Source of the DNA: Francisella adeliensis
Lineage (GTDB): Bacteria; Pseudomonadota; Gammaproteobacteria; Francisellales; Francisellaceae
NCBI RefSeq assembly: GCF_003290445.1
Contig: NZ_CP021781.1
Location: 1,674,001 to 1,738,000, forward strand
Reading direction: 5' to 3'
Length of the DNA: 64,000 nucleotides
In this document: piece by piece, positions 12,663 through 21,932 of the stretch
Numbering within the stretch: the first letter of the stretch is position 1
How the letters are laid out: each line of letters begins with the position of its first letter
Made by a program: the position numbers and the translations under genes
Notes under the pieces: model-generated
The model's database searches: none
What the model saw: only the letters and a program-made list of their open reading frames with translations
What the model was told of the DNA's origin: nothing

Positions 12663-14210
12663 ATGGAATCTAATAAAATAAACAGTGTTGAAGTTTGCAC
12701 TATTGGTGAAGAGCACTATAAAACAATTTTTGAGGCTATTTGCGATAAAACTGGACATATCACTAAAATGGATATAATAAGCCATTTGAAAGATAATGGT
12801 ATTACTCGAAGTGATCCCAGAATCAAGAAACTCAACAAGAATCTAGAAGATTATTCAAGAAGAGACAAGATTGATTTTGAAGGCTTTATAGAGATAAGCT
12901 CAGAATGTATAAGCCTTATTGAAAAATCAATAAATAAAGGATTCATAATCCCTGATTTCAATGAGTTCGAAAAAGAAATAAGAGAAATTTTTAAAGAGGT
13001 TTCTAAAAATGCTGAAGGACAGGTAGCTACATATATCCCTCAATTAGCGCGCGTAAACCCAGATCTTTTTGCAGTAGCTTTTTGTAGTGTTGACGGACAA
13101 ATGATAACTCTTGGTGATTATAAGCAACCATATTGTGTTCAATCTACATCTAAAGCCATATCATACTGTATAGCAACTGAACTTAATGGTGAAGAAAAAG
13201 TCCATCAACATGTAGGTAGGGAGCCAAGTGGTGTTACTTTTAACGCTATTGCCTTAAACAAACATAATTTACCTCATAATCCGATGATTAATTCAGGTGC
13301 AATTATGACATCCTCATTAATAAAACCTGAAGTTAATTTAGCTGATAGGTTTGAATATGTTACCCAAGTTTGGAGTAATCTTGCCGGTGGTGAACACATC
13401 GGCTTTGATAATGCCACTTACCATTCAGAAAAAGAAACTGCTAATAGAAACTATGCATTAGCTCATTTCATGAAAGAGGTAGATGCTTTTCCTGAAGGTA
13501 CAGATATCCATACAACTTTAGATTTTTATTTCCAAAATTGCTCTATACAAGTAAATGCAGTCAAAATGGCAAAAGTAATGTCTACTTTTGCTAATGGTGG
13601 CATTTGCCCTCTTACAAACAAGAAAATATTCTCACCAACAACGATTAGAAACTCATTATCTATGATGTACTCTTGTGGAATGTATGACTTCTCAGGAGAG
13701 TACGCCTTCTCAGTAGGCTTACCTGCGAAATCAGGGGTATCAGGCTCTTTAGTAATTGCTATACCGAATGTTGGGGGATTTGCAATATTTTCACCAAGGT
13801 TAGATGCTAATCATAACTCTGCTAGAGGTGTTGATTTCAGTAGGCGTCTAATAGATAAATTTAATTTCCATAACTATGACAATATTGATAATAATCTAAA
13901 AATCAATCCAATAGAAAACCGTATGATGGTTGAGTCAAATCTTACTTTTGAGCTAATATGGGCAGCAAGTACAGGTGATTTAACTGAAGTTCGAAGAAGT
14001 GTGGCACTAGGAGCTGACATTAACAAAGGAGATTATGATAATCGTACAGCTCTACACCTAGCAGCAGCTGAAGGTCATAATGATGTAGTGAAGTATCTTT
14101 TAAATAAAGGAGCTGATGTGTCTACAAAAGATCGTTGGGGAATGAAAGCTATTGATGATGCTAAAACCAATAGTCACGATGATATAATTAAAATCTTAGA
14201 GACTAGCTAA
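12663..14210 (+). CDS. glsA: glutaminase with ankyrin repeats, animal GLS-like
   Basis: Hydrolyses glutamine to glutamate and ammonia. At 515 residues it is much longer than typical bacterial glutaminase A (about 310). Residues about 15-95 form a helical region resembling the EF-hand-like N-terminal domain of animal kidney-type glutaminase (for example ITRSDPRIKKL). Residues about 100-405 are the beta-lactamase-like core with catalytic S161-x-x-K164 (QSTSK), PHNPMINSGAI, and the SCGMYDFSGEYAF and GLPAKSGVSG loops. Residues about 425-510 carry ankyrin repeats (NRTALHLAAAEGHNDVVKYL). All three parts are in the same order as in human GLS. The similarity is recalled, not computed. No signal peptide, so cytosolic. 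An AAAGG site precedes the ATG. Confidence 0.92.
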   Translation: MESNKINSVEVCTIGEEHYKTIFEAICDKTGHITKMDIISHLKDNGITRSDPRIKKLNKNLEDYSRRDKIDFEGFIEISSECISLIEKSINKGFIIPDFNEFEKEIREIFKEVSKNAEGQVATYIPQLARVNPDLFAVAFCSVDGQMITLGDYKQPYCVQSTSKAISYCIATELNGEEKVHQHVGREPSGVTFNAIALNKHNLPHNPMINSGAIMTSSLIKPEVNLADRFEYVTQVWSNLAGGEHIGFDNATYHSEKETANRNYALAHFMKEVDAFPEGTDIHTTLDFYFQNCSIQVNAVKMAKVMSTFANGGICPLTNKKIFSPTTIRNSLSMMYSCGMYDFSGEYAFSVGLPAKSGVSGSLVIAIPNVGGFAIFSPRLDANHNSARGVDFSRRLIDKFNFHNYDNIDNNLKINPIENRMMVESNLTFELIWAASTGDLTEVRRSVALGADINKGDYDNRTALHLAAAEGHNDVVKYLLNKGADVSTKDRWGMKAIDDAKTNSHDDIIKILETS

Positions 14211-14547
14211 TAAAACCATAATAAGCGTTCTAATATATTTACCATACTTCTTTCTCTATAATAAGCACTTTAAACACTCTAAATTAAAAAATCACTTATG
14301 AAATTAGGTATACTTATTTAGGTCTAGCTTTTGTTACCAACATTATCTATGAACTCACATACTATAAAAATATAGAAAAACAGAAGTAAATTAAATATGT
14401 CATTACCTTGTAAATCTAGGGTAGATTATATTTTTACACACTCAATTTTAGCAAACACAAATTTTAACATAAAAATAATATTTGATTTTTTAACTTAACT
14501 TATATATCTTCTATATTTGAATTTACTTAAACAGTCAGGAAATTATT
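14211..14547 (+). other. intergenic gap, possible gene relic
   Basis: 337 bp of very AT-rich DNA. One short open stretch (about 14295-14391, plus strand) reads TYLGLAFVTNIIYELTYYKN and then a stop. It looks like the tail of a membrane protein but has no start codon or ribosome site. I treat it as a possible gene relic only. No hairpin terminator or clear promoter is seen. Confidence 0.3.
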
Positions 14548-15081
14548 ATGATCAACAAACTTCTCTCACTTATTGAAAGATTTATCTTTGCAATCCGTTG
14601 GATTCAAGCACCTATCTATATACTACTTTCTTTCGTACTTTTTGGCTTTATCTATGAGATATATCATGAGCTTTATATATTATTTACATCTTTAGCAACT
14701 TTTGATGAAGATAAGTTAATCATACTAGCACTAACTTTGTGTGACATAGTCTTAGTAGCTAACCTTGTGGTTATAGTAGTAATAAGTGGCTATGAAAACT
14801 TTGTTAGTAAAATGAACCTTGATAGAAAAGGTGGTGGACAACCTATTTGGATTAAAAAACTTTCTCCAAATGCCGTAAAACTTAAAATTGCAGGATCTAT
14901 AATTGGTATATCATCAATATCATTATTAAAAAAATACTTAGAAATTTCTCAAACCTCTGATAGAGACTTAGTATGGGCTGCCTCTATTCATATCGTTTTT
15001 GTAGTTTCAGCGTTACTTATTGCAGCAACATCATTTGTTGAGGGTAAATCTCACAAAGCTAGTTATGATGATGATCATTAA
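14548..15081 (+). CDS. yqhA: YqhA-family membrane protein (UPF0114)
   Basis: Inner-membrane protein of 177 residues with four hydrophobic segments. It begins with the family pattern IERFIFAIRWIQAPIYILL and contains VVVISGYENFVSK followed by a KLSPNAVKLKIAGSIIGISS segment, both characteristic of YqhA/UPF0114. The function of the family is unknown. A GTCAGGAAATT ribosome site lies before the ATG. The next gene follows after 30 bp, so the two may be co-transcribed. Confidence 0.85.
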   Translation: MINKLLSLIERFIFAIRWIQAPIYILLSFVLFGFIYEIYHELYILFTSLATFDEDKLIILALTLCDIVLVANLVVIVVISGYENFVSKMNLDRKGGGQPIWIKKLSPNAVKLKIAGSIIGISSISLLKKYLEISQTSDRDLVWAASIHIVFVVSALLIAATSFVEGKSHKASYDDDH

Positions 15082-15111
15082 AATATCTATTACAGCATCG
15101 GAAAAATCCTT

Positions 15112-15621
15112 ATGAATATTCAAGCACCAAGACTTCAAATAGTGAATTTCAATAAATCTCACAAACCAGGTCTTATCAACTTTTTCACTAATAAACAAAA
15201 TACTCAATTTCTATTTCTTGAAGAAAGCCAAAAAACTATGAAAGGTGCTGGTGAACTCTTTGATTTTGTAGTTTCTAATTACCGCACAGAAAATCACATT
15301 CACTCTTATGCTATAACAAATAAAAATGGTGAATTTATTGGCTCATGTGGCTTCTCTCCTCTGGAAGACTCTTATGAATGCTACTATTCTATAGCTATTG
15401 AGTATTGCGGAAACGGCTATGCTACAGAATCCCTAAAAGCACTAATAAAGTACTGTTTTGATAGTCTTGGTTTTAATGAACTTATTGCAAATATAATCCC
15501 TGAGAATATCGCTAGTGAGAAAGTCGCTATAAAAGCAGGTATGCAATACTTAAAAAATTCAGTAAACAAAGAAAATGGTTCTAAAATTAAAGTATATAAA
15601 ATAAAAAATAGATATAAATAA
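15112..15621 (+). CDS. GNAT-family N-acetyltransferase
   Basis: RimJ/RimL-like acetyltransferase of 169 residues. Visible family parts are IGSCGFSPLEDSYECYYSIAI (beta-4/beta-5), the acetyl-CoA loop CGNGYATESLKALIKYCF, and the tail NIASEKVAIKAGM, typical of ribosomal-protein or small-molecule N-acetyltransferases. The substrate is unknown. It is cytoplasmic. The stop is 1 bp before the GTG start of the next small gene, which suggests coupling. Confidence 0.8.
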   Translation: MNIQAPRLQIVNFNKSHKPGLINFFTNKQNTQFLFLEESQKTMKGAGELFDFVVSNYRTENHIHSYAITNKNGEFIGSCGFSPLEDSYECYYSIAIEYCGNGYATESLKALIKYCFDSLGFNELIANIIPENIASEKVAIKAGMQYLKNSVNKENGSKIKVYKIKNRYK

Positions 15622-15622
15622 A

Positions 15623-15943
15623 GTGAAAAAAATCGCAACAATTATAATATTATCTGTAGTTGCTAGTATCTATTTTTTTGTGTTTAAGCAAAATAGTATA
15701 CCCGCATGCAACTCTGCTCAAATAGAAGTAGATTCTCTAGTAAAAAACATATTAGGACAAGTAAGTTCTCAGAAAGACATTACATATAAGATTTCAAATA
15801 TACAAGAAACAAAAGTTCACGAGCATAGTAGAGTTTGTAAAGCACAACTTAATTTCAAAGATGGTACTAATACTAGTATTTCTTATGCCGTAGAAAATAA
15901 TAAATTAGGTAAAATCGAAGTAAGAATTATTCCTGGTGGATAA
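15623..15943 (+). CDS. small exported or membrane-anchored hypothetical protein
   Basis: 106 residues starting at GTG, with a hydrophobic N-terminal helix (about residues 3-21) that could be a signal anchor or an uncleaved signal peptide, and two Cys (in ACNSAQ and RVCKAQ) that could form a disulfide in the periplasm. I do not recognise the family. It is packed directly behind the acetyltransferase. A truncated second copy of its 3' half lies about 600 bp downstream (16366-16477), which supports this being a real gene that has duplicated. Confidence 0.65.
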   Translation: MKKIATIIILSVVASIYFFVFKQNSIPACNSAQIEVDSLVKNILGQVSSQKDITYKISNIQETKVHEHSRVCKAQLNFKDGTNTSISYAVENNKLGKIEVRIIPGG

Positions 15944-16005
15944 ATATCCTAATACACCACATTGATAATGTGTAAAAAAATCTATAACTCCAAATAGTAA
16001 ATAAA

Positions 16006-16206
16006 TTATCTATTTCTATATTTACTAGCAGTAGAGATTCTATCTTCTAGATTCTTTCTTTCAATACATTTAGGTGATTGAGATTTTCCAGTTATAATAC
16101 ATATATCACTAATTTTATTATCGTACCGATTATCATAACCTACCTCTAAGGCATATGAATAACTTAAAGATAATGTAATAATTAAATGTGCTAATATTTT
16201 TTTCAT
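16006..16206 (-). CDS. small secreted hypothetical protein
   Basis: 66 residues from ATG 16206. A 24-residue 5' extension is possible, but the methionine used here begins a clean signal peptide (MKKILAHLIITLSLSYSYA). The mature part is about 47 residues with two Cys (DICII and PKCIE), suiting a periplasmic disulfide-bonded peptide. I do not recognise the family. Expression is unproven. Confidence 0.5.
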   Translation of the reverse strand: MKKILAHLIITLSLSYSYALEVGYDNRYDNKISDICIITGKSQSPKCIERKNLEDRISTASKYRNR

Positions 16207-16365
16207 TTTTCTGTACTCTATAATAACTATACTAATATTTGCATTATATACAAAATATTCATAAAATAAATATAACAATTTTTATAAGCTTTATAGCTTT
16301 TTCTGATAATAAATAAATTCATTATGCATAAACTAATTGCAAAAAAGGATTAGTTTTATTAAGAT

Positions 16366-16477
16366 CTGTCAAACAAGTTCTTAAAAAAGTATCACATTTG
16401 AAGTTATGCAAGAAACAAAAGTTCTCGAGCATAGTAGAATTTGTAAAATAGAAGCTAGAATTATCCCTGGTAGGTAA
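16366..16477 (+). pseudogene. truncated copy of the 15623-15943 gene
   Basis: The reading frame from about 16408 gives QETKVLEHSRICKIEARIIP and then GR-stop. This matches QETKVHEHSRVCK and IEVRIIPGG of the upstream gene with exactly 24 codons missing between them. The break falls at the pentamer GTAAA, which flanks the missing segment in the intact gene, so a slippage deletion between direct repeats fits. Similarity fades upstream of about 16366 and no signal sequence remains. Confidence 0.7.
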
Positions 16478-16486
16478 GGGTAAAAC

Positions 16487-18175
16487 CTACTCAGGTTTCA
16501 TGTGTGGGAATAAAATCACATCTCTTATAGACTGTGAATTTGTCAGATACATCACTAATCTATCTATACCGATACCTTGACCTGCAGTAGGTGGCATACC
16601 ATATTCTAACGCACGGATATAGTCCTTATCATAAGGCATTGCCTCATCATCACCGCCTGCAGCTGCTTCAACTTGCTTTCTAAATCTTTCAGCTTGGTCT
16701 TGGGCATCATTAAGCTCAGAGAAACCATTTGCAATTTCTCTAGCACCAATGAAAAACTCAAATCTATCAGTAAACTCTGGGTTACCATCTTGACGACGCG
16801 CAAGCGGAGATACGACAGCAGGATAATCTGTGATAAATGTTGGTTGAATAAGCTTATGTTCTGCCACTTCTTCAAATATCTCATTGATAAGATGACCTAG
16901 CTCATAGAAAGACTCTACTTTTATCTTTAAGCTTTCTGCAATTGCTTTAGCTTTATCAAAATCAGTTAAATCTTCTTTTGTGATATTATCGCCGTGCTTG
17001 ACAATAGCATCTACCATTGAGATTCGTTCGTAGTTACCTGCAAAGTTAATTTTATGCTCGCCATACTCTAACTCTGTTGAACCTGTAACTTCTTGTACTA
17101 GCTTAGATAGCATATCTTCTGTTAGATCCATAAGATCATTATAATCAGCATACGCCATGTAAAACTCTAGCATAGTAAATTCAGGATTATGTCTTGAAGA
17201 TACACCTTCATTACGGAAATTACGGTTTATTTCGTAAACACGCTCAAAACCACCAACAACTAATCTTTTTAGATAAAGCTCTGGAGCTATACGCAAGTAC
17301 AACGGCATATCTAAGGCATTATGATGAGTTCTAAATGGTTTTGCAGCTGCACCACCTTGTAGGACATGCATCATAGGAGTTTCTACTTCCATAAAGCTCA
17401 AACTGTCAAAATAATTGCGGATAAAGCTTACAACCTTTGAGCGAACCTTAAATACATCACGAGCCTTTTCATTTGTGATAAGATCAACATATCTTTGACG
17501 GTATCTCATCTCTTGATCTGCAAGACCATGGAATTTATCTGGTAATGGGCGAATTGATTTTGTTAAAACTTCAAAGTGACTAGCCTCTACAGAAAGTTCG
17601 CCTGTATTTGTTTTAAACATAGTACCTGTGATACCTACAATATCACCCAAATCACATAGATTTTTGAAAGTATCGTACTGACCTTCTGGTAAGTCGCTCT
17701 TTTTCAAATAACATTGGATTCTACCAGAATAATCTTGAAGCGTGATAAATGAAGCCTTACCCATTACACGGCGTAGAACTACTCTACCTGTTACACTGTA
17801 TTGTTCTTTATTTTCAAGCTCTTCTAATTCTGGTTTTGTAAAGCTTGCGTATTTATTTTGCAAATCATTTGCTACAGCATTTCTTCTAAAGCTATTTGGA
17901 TGACTTATACCATCATTTTTACCTGCTAAAGATTGAAGCTTTTCTTTTCTCAAAGTCATCTGTGAGCTTTCTTGTAGCTCCGTGATTTGTTTTTTTACTA
18001 ATGATGCTGACAGCTCTTTTACGCCATCACTTTTTTCATCAAGACCTTTTTCTGTGATGATGTTTTGCACCTGCTCACGAATTTTGCCTCTTACTGCATC
18101 TTTCATTGCGATTTCATTAGCTTCTAAATACTCTTTGATAGAAACTTTAATTAAATCTTTTAATTTACTGCTCAT
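16487..18175 (-). CDS. lysS: lysyl-tRNA synthetase, class II
   Basis: Charges tRNA-Lys. The OB-fold anticodon domain contains [22 protein letters not shown]. The class II core shows motif 1 around FMEVETPMM, motif 2 [20 protein letters not shown] and motif 3 GIGIDRLVM. At 562 residues it is about 55 longer than E. coli LysS (505). The extra length is an N-terminal charged helical extension (about residues 1-65) before the usual [20 protein letters not shown] start. A -10-like TATAAT lies about 65 bp upstream of the ATG. In E. coli lysS directly follows prfB; here an antiporter gene on the other strand sits between them. Confidence 0.96.
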   Translation of the reverse strand: MSSKLKDLIKVSIKEYLEANEIAMKDAVRGKIREQVQNIITEKGLDEKSDGVKELSASLVKKQITELQESSQMTLRKEKLQSLAGKNDGISHPNSFRRNAVANDLQNKYASFTKPELEELENKEQYSVTGRVVLRRVMGKASFITLQDYSGRIQCYLKKSDLPEGQYDTFKNLCDLGDIVGITGTMFKTNTGELSVEASHFEVLTKSIRPLPDKFHGLADQEMRYRQRYVDLITNEKARDVFKVRSKVVSFIRNYFDSLSFMEVETPMMHVLQGGAAAKPFRTHHNALDMPLYLRIAPELYLKRLVVGGFERVYEINRNFRNEGVSSRHNPEFTMLEFYMAYADYNDLMDLTEDMLSKLVQEVTGSTELEYGEHKINFAGNYERISMVDAIVKHGDNITKEDLTDFDKAKAIAESLKIKVESFYELGHLINEIFEEVAEHKLIQPTFITDYPAVVSPLARRQDGNPEFTDRFEFFIGAREIANGFSELNDAQDQAERFRKQVEAAAGGDDEAMPYDKDYIRALEYGMPPTAGQGIGIDRLVMYLTNSQSIRDVILFPHMKPE

Positions 18176-18399
18176 TTATACACCTGTAATTTATAGAGAG
18201 AATTGTCTTTTAAGTTTAAGCTACCTATTATACATAATATTTATTGAGTTATATACACACAAACTATTTAGAAATGCTAGATTTTAGCCAAACTATTTAT
18301 TATCAACTACGCTCTAGTAGCTTCCAATACAAATTAAACTTTTTTTAAAAAAAACTTTTGCCTATAATTAGTTAAATCTCTTTTACTTAAATAACAAAA

Positions 18400-19644
18400 A
18401 TGAGTCACCATAGTTTATTTGTATTACTTTGTATCATTACGGCATTAGCAAGTTATATTAACCTAAAGTATCTTAAACTGCCAAAACCTGTAGGCTTGAT
18501 AGTTATTAGTGCTGGTTTTTCTTTGATACTACTGGTTTTAATAAACTTTAAACCACACTTATTTGACCCTGTTTATAATCAACTAGATAGTGTTAACTTT
18601 AAGGCAGTTGTATTACATGGCATGCTTGGTTACTTGCTTTTCGCCTCAGCAATGCACCTTAACTTACTAAATCTTAAAAAACACTTTTTAGGTGTTTTGA
18701 CTCTTTCTAGCATAGGAGTAGTTATCTCAACATTTATCATAGGTACCCTTGGATGGCTAATTATCCCAATGATTTTAGGCAAACAACTTCCTTATGTTGT
18801 ATATCTGTTAGTGGGGGCTATAGTTTCCCCTACAGATCCTGTTACAGTATTTGCCGTTTTCAAAAAAAACAAAAATGTTCCAACAAGGGTTAAATCACTC
18901 CTAGAAGGTGAATCTCTGTTTAACGATGTAATATCCATAGTTCTCTTTATGATATTAGTATCTATAACATTTGGTTCAAATACGGACATCTCTATTTTAC
19001 ATATTGCTGAACTGTTTTTGCAAGAAAGTCTAGGAGGAATACTATTGGGTGTACTATTAGGTGTAGTTGGTATGTCATTAATGCATAACTCTGATGATAG
19101 TCATACTTTAATTATTATTTCTTTAGCAATCGTTAGCTCAGGATTTTGGCTAGCTCAACAACTTGAGGTTTCAGGTCCTCTAGTAATGGTAGTATCTGGA
19201 CTTATTATTGGTAACAGCAAATTTAAAAGTAGACTATCTAACAGAGAGGTCAAAAAATTCACAGATTTTTGGTTAACAATTGATGAATTATTAAATGCAT
19301 TTTTATTTGTTTTAGTCGGAATAAAAATATTAGAACTAGATTATTCGAATAAAATACTATTTGTTGGGATTGTGTCGTTTATTATTACCGTTATTGCTAG
19401 ATATATAAGTGTTGCCATATCTGTGTTTTTACGAAACAGAGGTGTTCCTAAAGACTACAGTCGGAACAATATTGTAATGACATGGGCGGGATTAAGAGGA
19501 GGAGTATCTATTGCGCTAGCCTTATCCCTACCCATGGATAGTAGGTATGTACTTTTATTTTCTATTGTATATATTGTTGTAATACTATCTATATTTATTC
19601 AAGGAACCACATTTAAAAACTTACTTGATAAGTTTTATGGTTAG
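18400..19644 (+). CDS. Na+/H+ antiporter, CPA1 (NhaP-type)
   Basis: Inner-membrane antiporter of 414 residues with about 12 hydrophobic segments. CPA1 hallmarks are the ion-binding VSPTDPVTVFAVFK, GESLFNDVISIVLF and, near the C terminus, TWAGLRGGVSIALALSLP. It exchanges monovalent cations for protons. There is no long cytoplasmic C-terminal regulatory tail. It converges on prfB with 1 bp between the stops. The cation preference (Na+ or K+) cannot be read from the sequence. Confidence 0.88.
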   Translation: MSHHSLFVLLCIITALASYINLKYLKLPKPVGLIVISAGFSLILLVLINFKPHLFDPVYNQLDSVNFKAVVLHGMLGYLLFASAMHLNLLNLKKHFLGVLTLSSIGVVISTFIIGTLGWLIIPMILGKQLPYVVYLLVGAIVSPTDPVTVFAVFKKNKNVPTRVKSLLEGESLFNDVISIVLFMILVSITFGSNTDISILHIAELFLQESLGGILLGVLLGVVGMSLMHNSDDSHTLIIISLAIVSSGFWLAQQLEVSGPLVMVVSGLIIGNSKFKSRLSNREVKKFTDFWLTIDELLNAFLFVLVGIKILELDYSNKILFVGIVSFIITVIARYISVAISVFLRNRGVPKDYSRNNIVMTWAGLRGGVSIALALSLPMDSRYVLLFSIVYIVVILSIFIQGTTFKNLLDKFYG

Positions 19645-19645
19645 C

Positions 19646-20735
19646 CTATAATCCACTTTTTAAACTAGCTTCGATGAACTTATCTAAATCACCGTCTAAT
19701 ACTGACTGAGTATTTGAACTTTCAACACCTGTTCGTAAATCTTTGATACGCGATTGGTCAAGCACATACGAACGAATCTGGCTTCCCCAACCAATATCTG
19801 ACTTAGAATCTTCAAGAGCATCTTTTTCTGTATTGCGTTTTTGAAGCTCTAACTCATATAACTTAGATTTAAGTTGCTTCATCGCACTATCTTTGTTTTT
19901 ATGTTGCGACCTATCACTTTGACTTTGCACTACAGTATTTGTAGGTACATGAGTTATACGCACTGCTGAGTCGGTTTTATTAACATGCTGCCCACCTGCT
20001 CCACTTGCACGGTAAGTATCTATACGCAAATCTGCAGGATTGATTTCTATATCAATATCATCATCAACTTCTGGTGAAATAAACGCCGATGCAAATGAAG
20101 TGTGTCTTTTACTGTTTGAATCAAAAGGCGACTTTCTTACAAGTCTGTGAATACCTGTCTCGGTGCGTAACCAACCATAAGCATATTCACCTTCAATCTT
20201 TAGCGTACAGCCCTTTATACCTGCCACATCTCCATCGGAGACATCATCAACAGTCACTTTAAAACCATGACTATCTGCCCAACGCATATACATACGCATC
20301 AGCATTTCAGCCCAATCTTGTGCTTCTGTACCTCCAGAACCTGACTGTATTTCTAGAAACGCATTATTTGCATCCATCTGTCCTGAAAACATTCTGCGAA
20401 ACTCTAATTTCTCAATATCTGCAAGTACTGACTGAGTATCTTTCGCAATTTCTTCAAGTAATGACTCATCACCATCAGCCATCTCTAAAAGCTCGGTAAG
20501 AGCCTCTAAAGTATCGCAGATATTATCACAATTATGCACTACACCTTCTAGTTCAACTTTTTGCTTACCAAGATTTTGAGCGTATTCAGGATTATCCCAC
20601 ACAGAGCCATCTTCTAGCTCCATAAGGACTTCAACTAGCTTTTCTTTTTTGACATCATAGTCAAAGATAGTCTCGTAACGATTGGATACGAGCCGTTAGG
20701 TCTTTTAACAAAGTTTTATAATTTATAGATTCCAT
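19646..20735 (-). CDS. prfB: peptide chain release factor 2 (programmed +1 frameshift)
   Basis: Releases peptides at UGA and UAA. The gene starts at ATG 20735 and reads 24 codons to an in-frame TGA (20663-20661). A +1 shift at CTT TGA C continues in the frame 20662-19646, giving 362 residues, close to E. coli RF2 (365). The main frame has the stop-recognition motif SPF ([11 protein letters not shown]) and the GGQ peptide-release loop ([10 protein letters not shown]). Starting at the internal ATG at 20623 alone would lose the first helices, so the frameshifted form is correct. The nearest downstream gene on this strand is lysS, beyond the antiporter. Confidence 0.95.
20660..20676 (-). promoter_or_regulatory. 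RF2 autoregulatory frameshift site
   Basis: Slippery codon CTT, stop TGA, then C, read on the minus strand as GACTATCTTTGAC. Low RF2 leaves UGA unread and favours the +1 slip. The internal Shine-Dalgarno-like element (AGGGGG in E. coli) is replaced here by ACGAGAC, which pairs weakly with the 16S tail. Confidence 0.9.
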
Positions 20736-20822
20736 TTTATAGTTTTTTATATAAGAGGATTAATGGATAGATTTTATATTTTTGTAGAATTTTTTACAAC
20801 TAACACTTACTAACTGATGCTA

Positions 20823-21749
20823 CTAAAGCTCAATACTCTTAACATCAAACGATACTTTCCTGTAGATATTAAGCCCATCATGTGGAAACACATCATTTAC
20901 TTTTTTCTCATTATGTAGTTTTGTAATATTAAAATCGTAACTTATCATTTCCTCATGATTAAACTTAGCTCGCTTTAGATGGTCTAATGGAAAACCTTTT
21001 TGCTGAGGTGATACAAATAATGCTTGTGCAACTCCATCGGCACCTTCAAGATCATTAATAGATCTATTTGAAACCATACCAACTACTAAACCATAAGCAA
21101 AATTTTGTATAGAAAGAATCTTAATAGCAGATTGTACCCTACTTAAGCCATATATATCGTCTGTATAGGACGGTACTATAATCAAATCTGGTTCAATTTT
21201 AGCTAATTCTATAGATATATTTGCAAATTCACTGGTATAGCATATTAGAATTACAACCTTACCTTTATCTGTATCTAATACTAGTATATTGTCACCCTTA
21301 CCATTATATCCAAATGCTAATTCTACAGGTGTTAAGTAAATCTTATCATGCTCTATAATCTCACCGTTTGGTAATGCTACAATCAAAGTATTATAAATCT
21401 TCTCATCAATGACCCTCACAATTGTTCCACCTACAATTGTTATCTTCTCTTGTTTAGCTAAATTTAACAAATAAGCTTTATAAGCATCATAAAACTTTGC
21501 TAGATTAAGAAGAGAACTTTTCTTCCAAGGTAAATCGTATATCAAATTAAGAGTATTATCTTCTGGAAAAACAACAATATCGGCATTTTGCTTTTTTGCA
21601 TCTTCCACATACCTTGAAACATCTGCTTTAAACTCTTCAAACGACTGTTGATGTGCAAGCATTTGTACTGCGGAAACCTTTATTGAATCAGCAAAACCTA
21701 AATTTACAACTAAAGCAAATACTAATCCTAAAAACACCCTGAACTTCAT
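20823..21749 (-). CDS. secreted carbon-nitrogen hydrolase (nitrilase superfamily)
   Basis: 308 residues. A 20-residue signal peptide (MKFRVFLGLVFALVVNLGFA) precedes a nitrilase fold with the full Glu-Lys-Cys triad: E63 in VVFPEDN, K136 in EHDKIYLTP, and C170 in ILICYTSEF. The superfamily hydrolyses amides, nitriles or ureido groups. Export to the periplasm is unusual, since most family members are cytoplasmic, Lnt being the main membrane exception. The substrate cannot be told. It lies 87 bp upstream of prfB on the same strand. Confidence 0.82.
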   Translation of the reverse strand: MKFRVFLGLVFALVVNLGFADSIKVSAVQMLAHQQSFEEFKADVSRYVEDAKKQNADIVVFPEDNTLNLIYDLPWKKSSLLNLAKFYDAYKAYLLNLAKQEKITIVGGTIVRVIDEKIYNTLIVALPNGEIIEHDKIYLTPVELAFGYNGKGDNILVLDTDKGKVVILICYTSEFANISIELAKIEPDLIIVPSYTDDIYGLSRVQSAIKILSIQNFAYGLVVGMVSNRSINDLEGADGVAQALFVSPQQKGFPLDHLKRAKFNHEEMISYDFNITKLHNEKKVNDVFPHDGLNIYRKVSFDVKSIEL

Positions 21750-21932
21750 TATTAGAAAACAACTCTTTAAAAAATATTACTGTAACGATACCCTTTATAA
21801 TTTATTTTTTCAATTTGTTTAATATATCAACCCCATAAACTATAAAATGAGAAAGCCACCCAATAATACCTTATTCTTTTTAGTTAACTTTGTTATCATT
21901 TATTCAAGGACTTTACTAATATAAAAAAATTT

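Noticed and set aside
15417-15641. Antisense frame of 74 codons over the acetyltransferase gene
   Set aside because: Fully inside a well-supported gene on the other strand, with no ribosome site.
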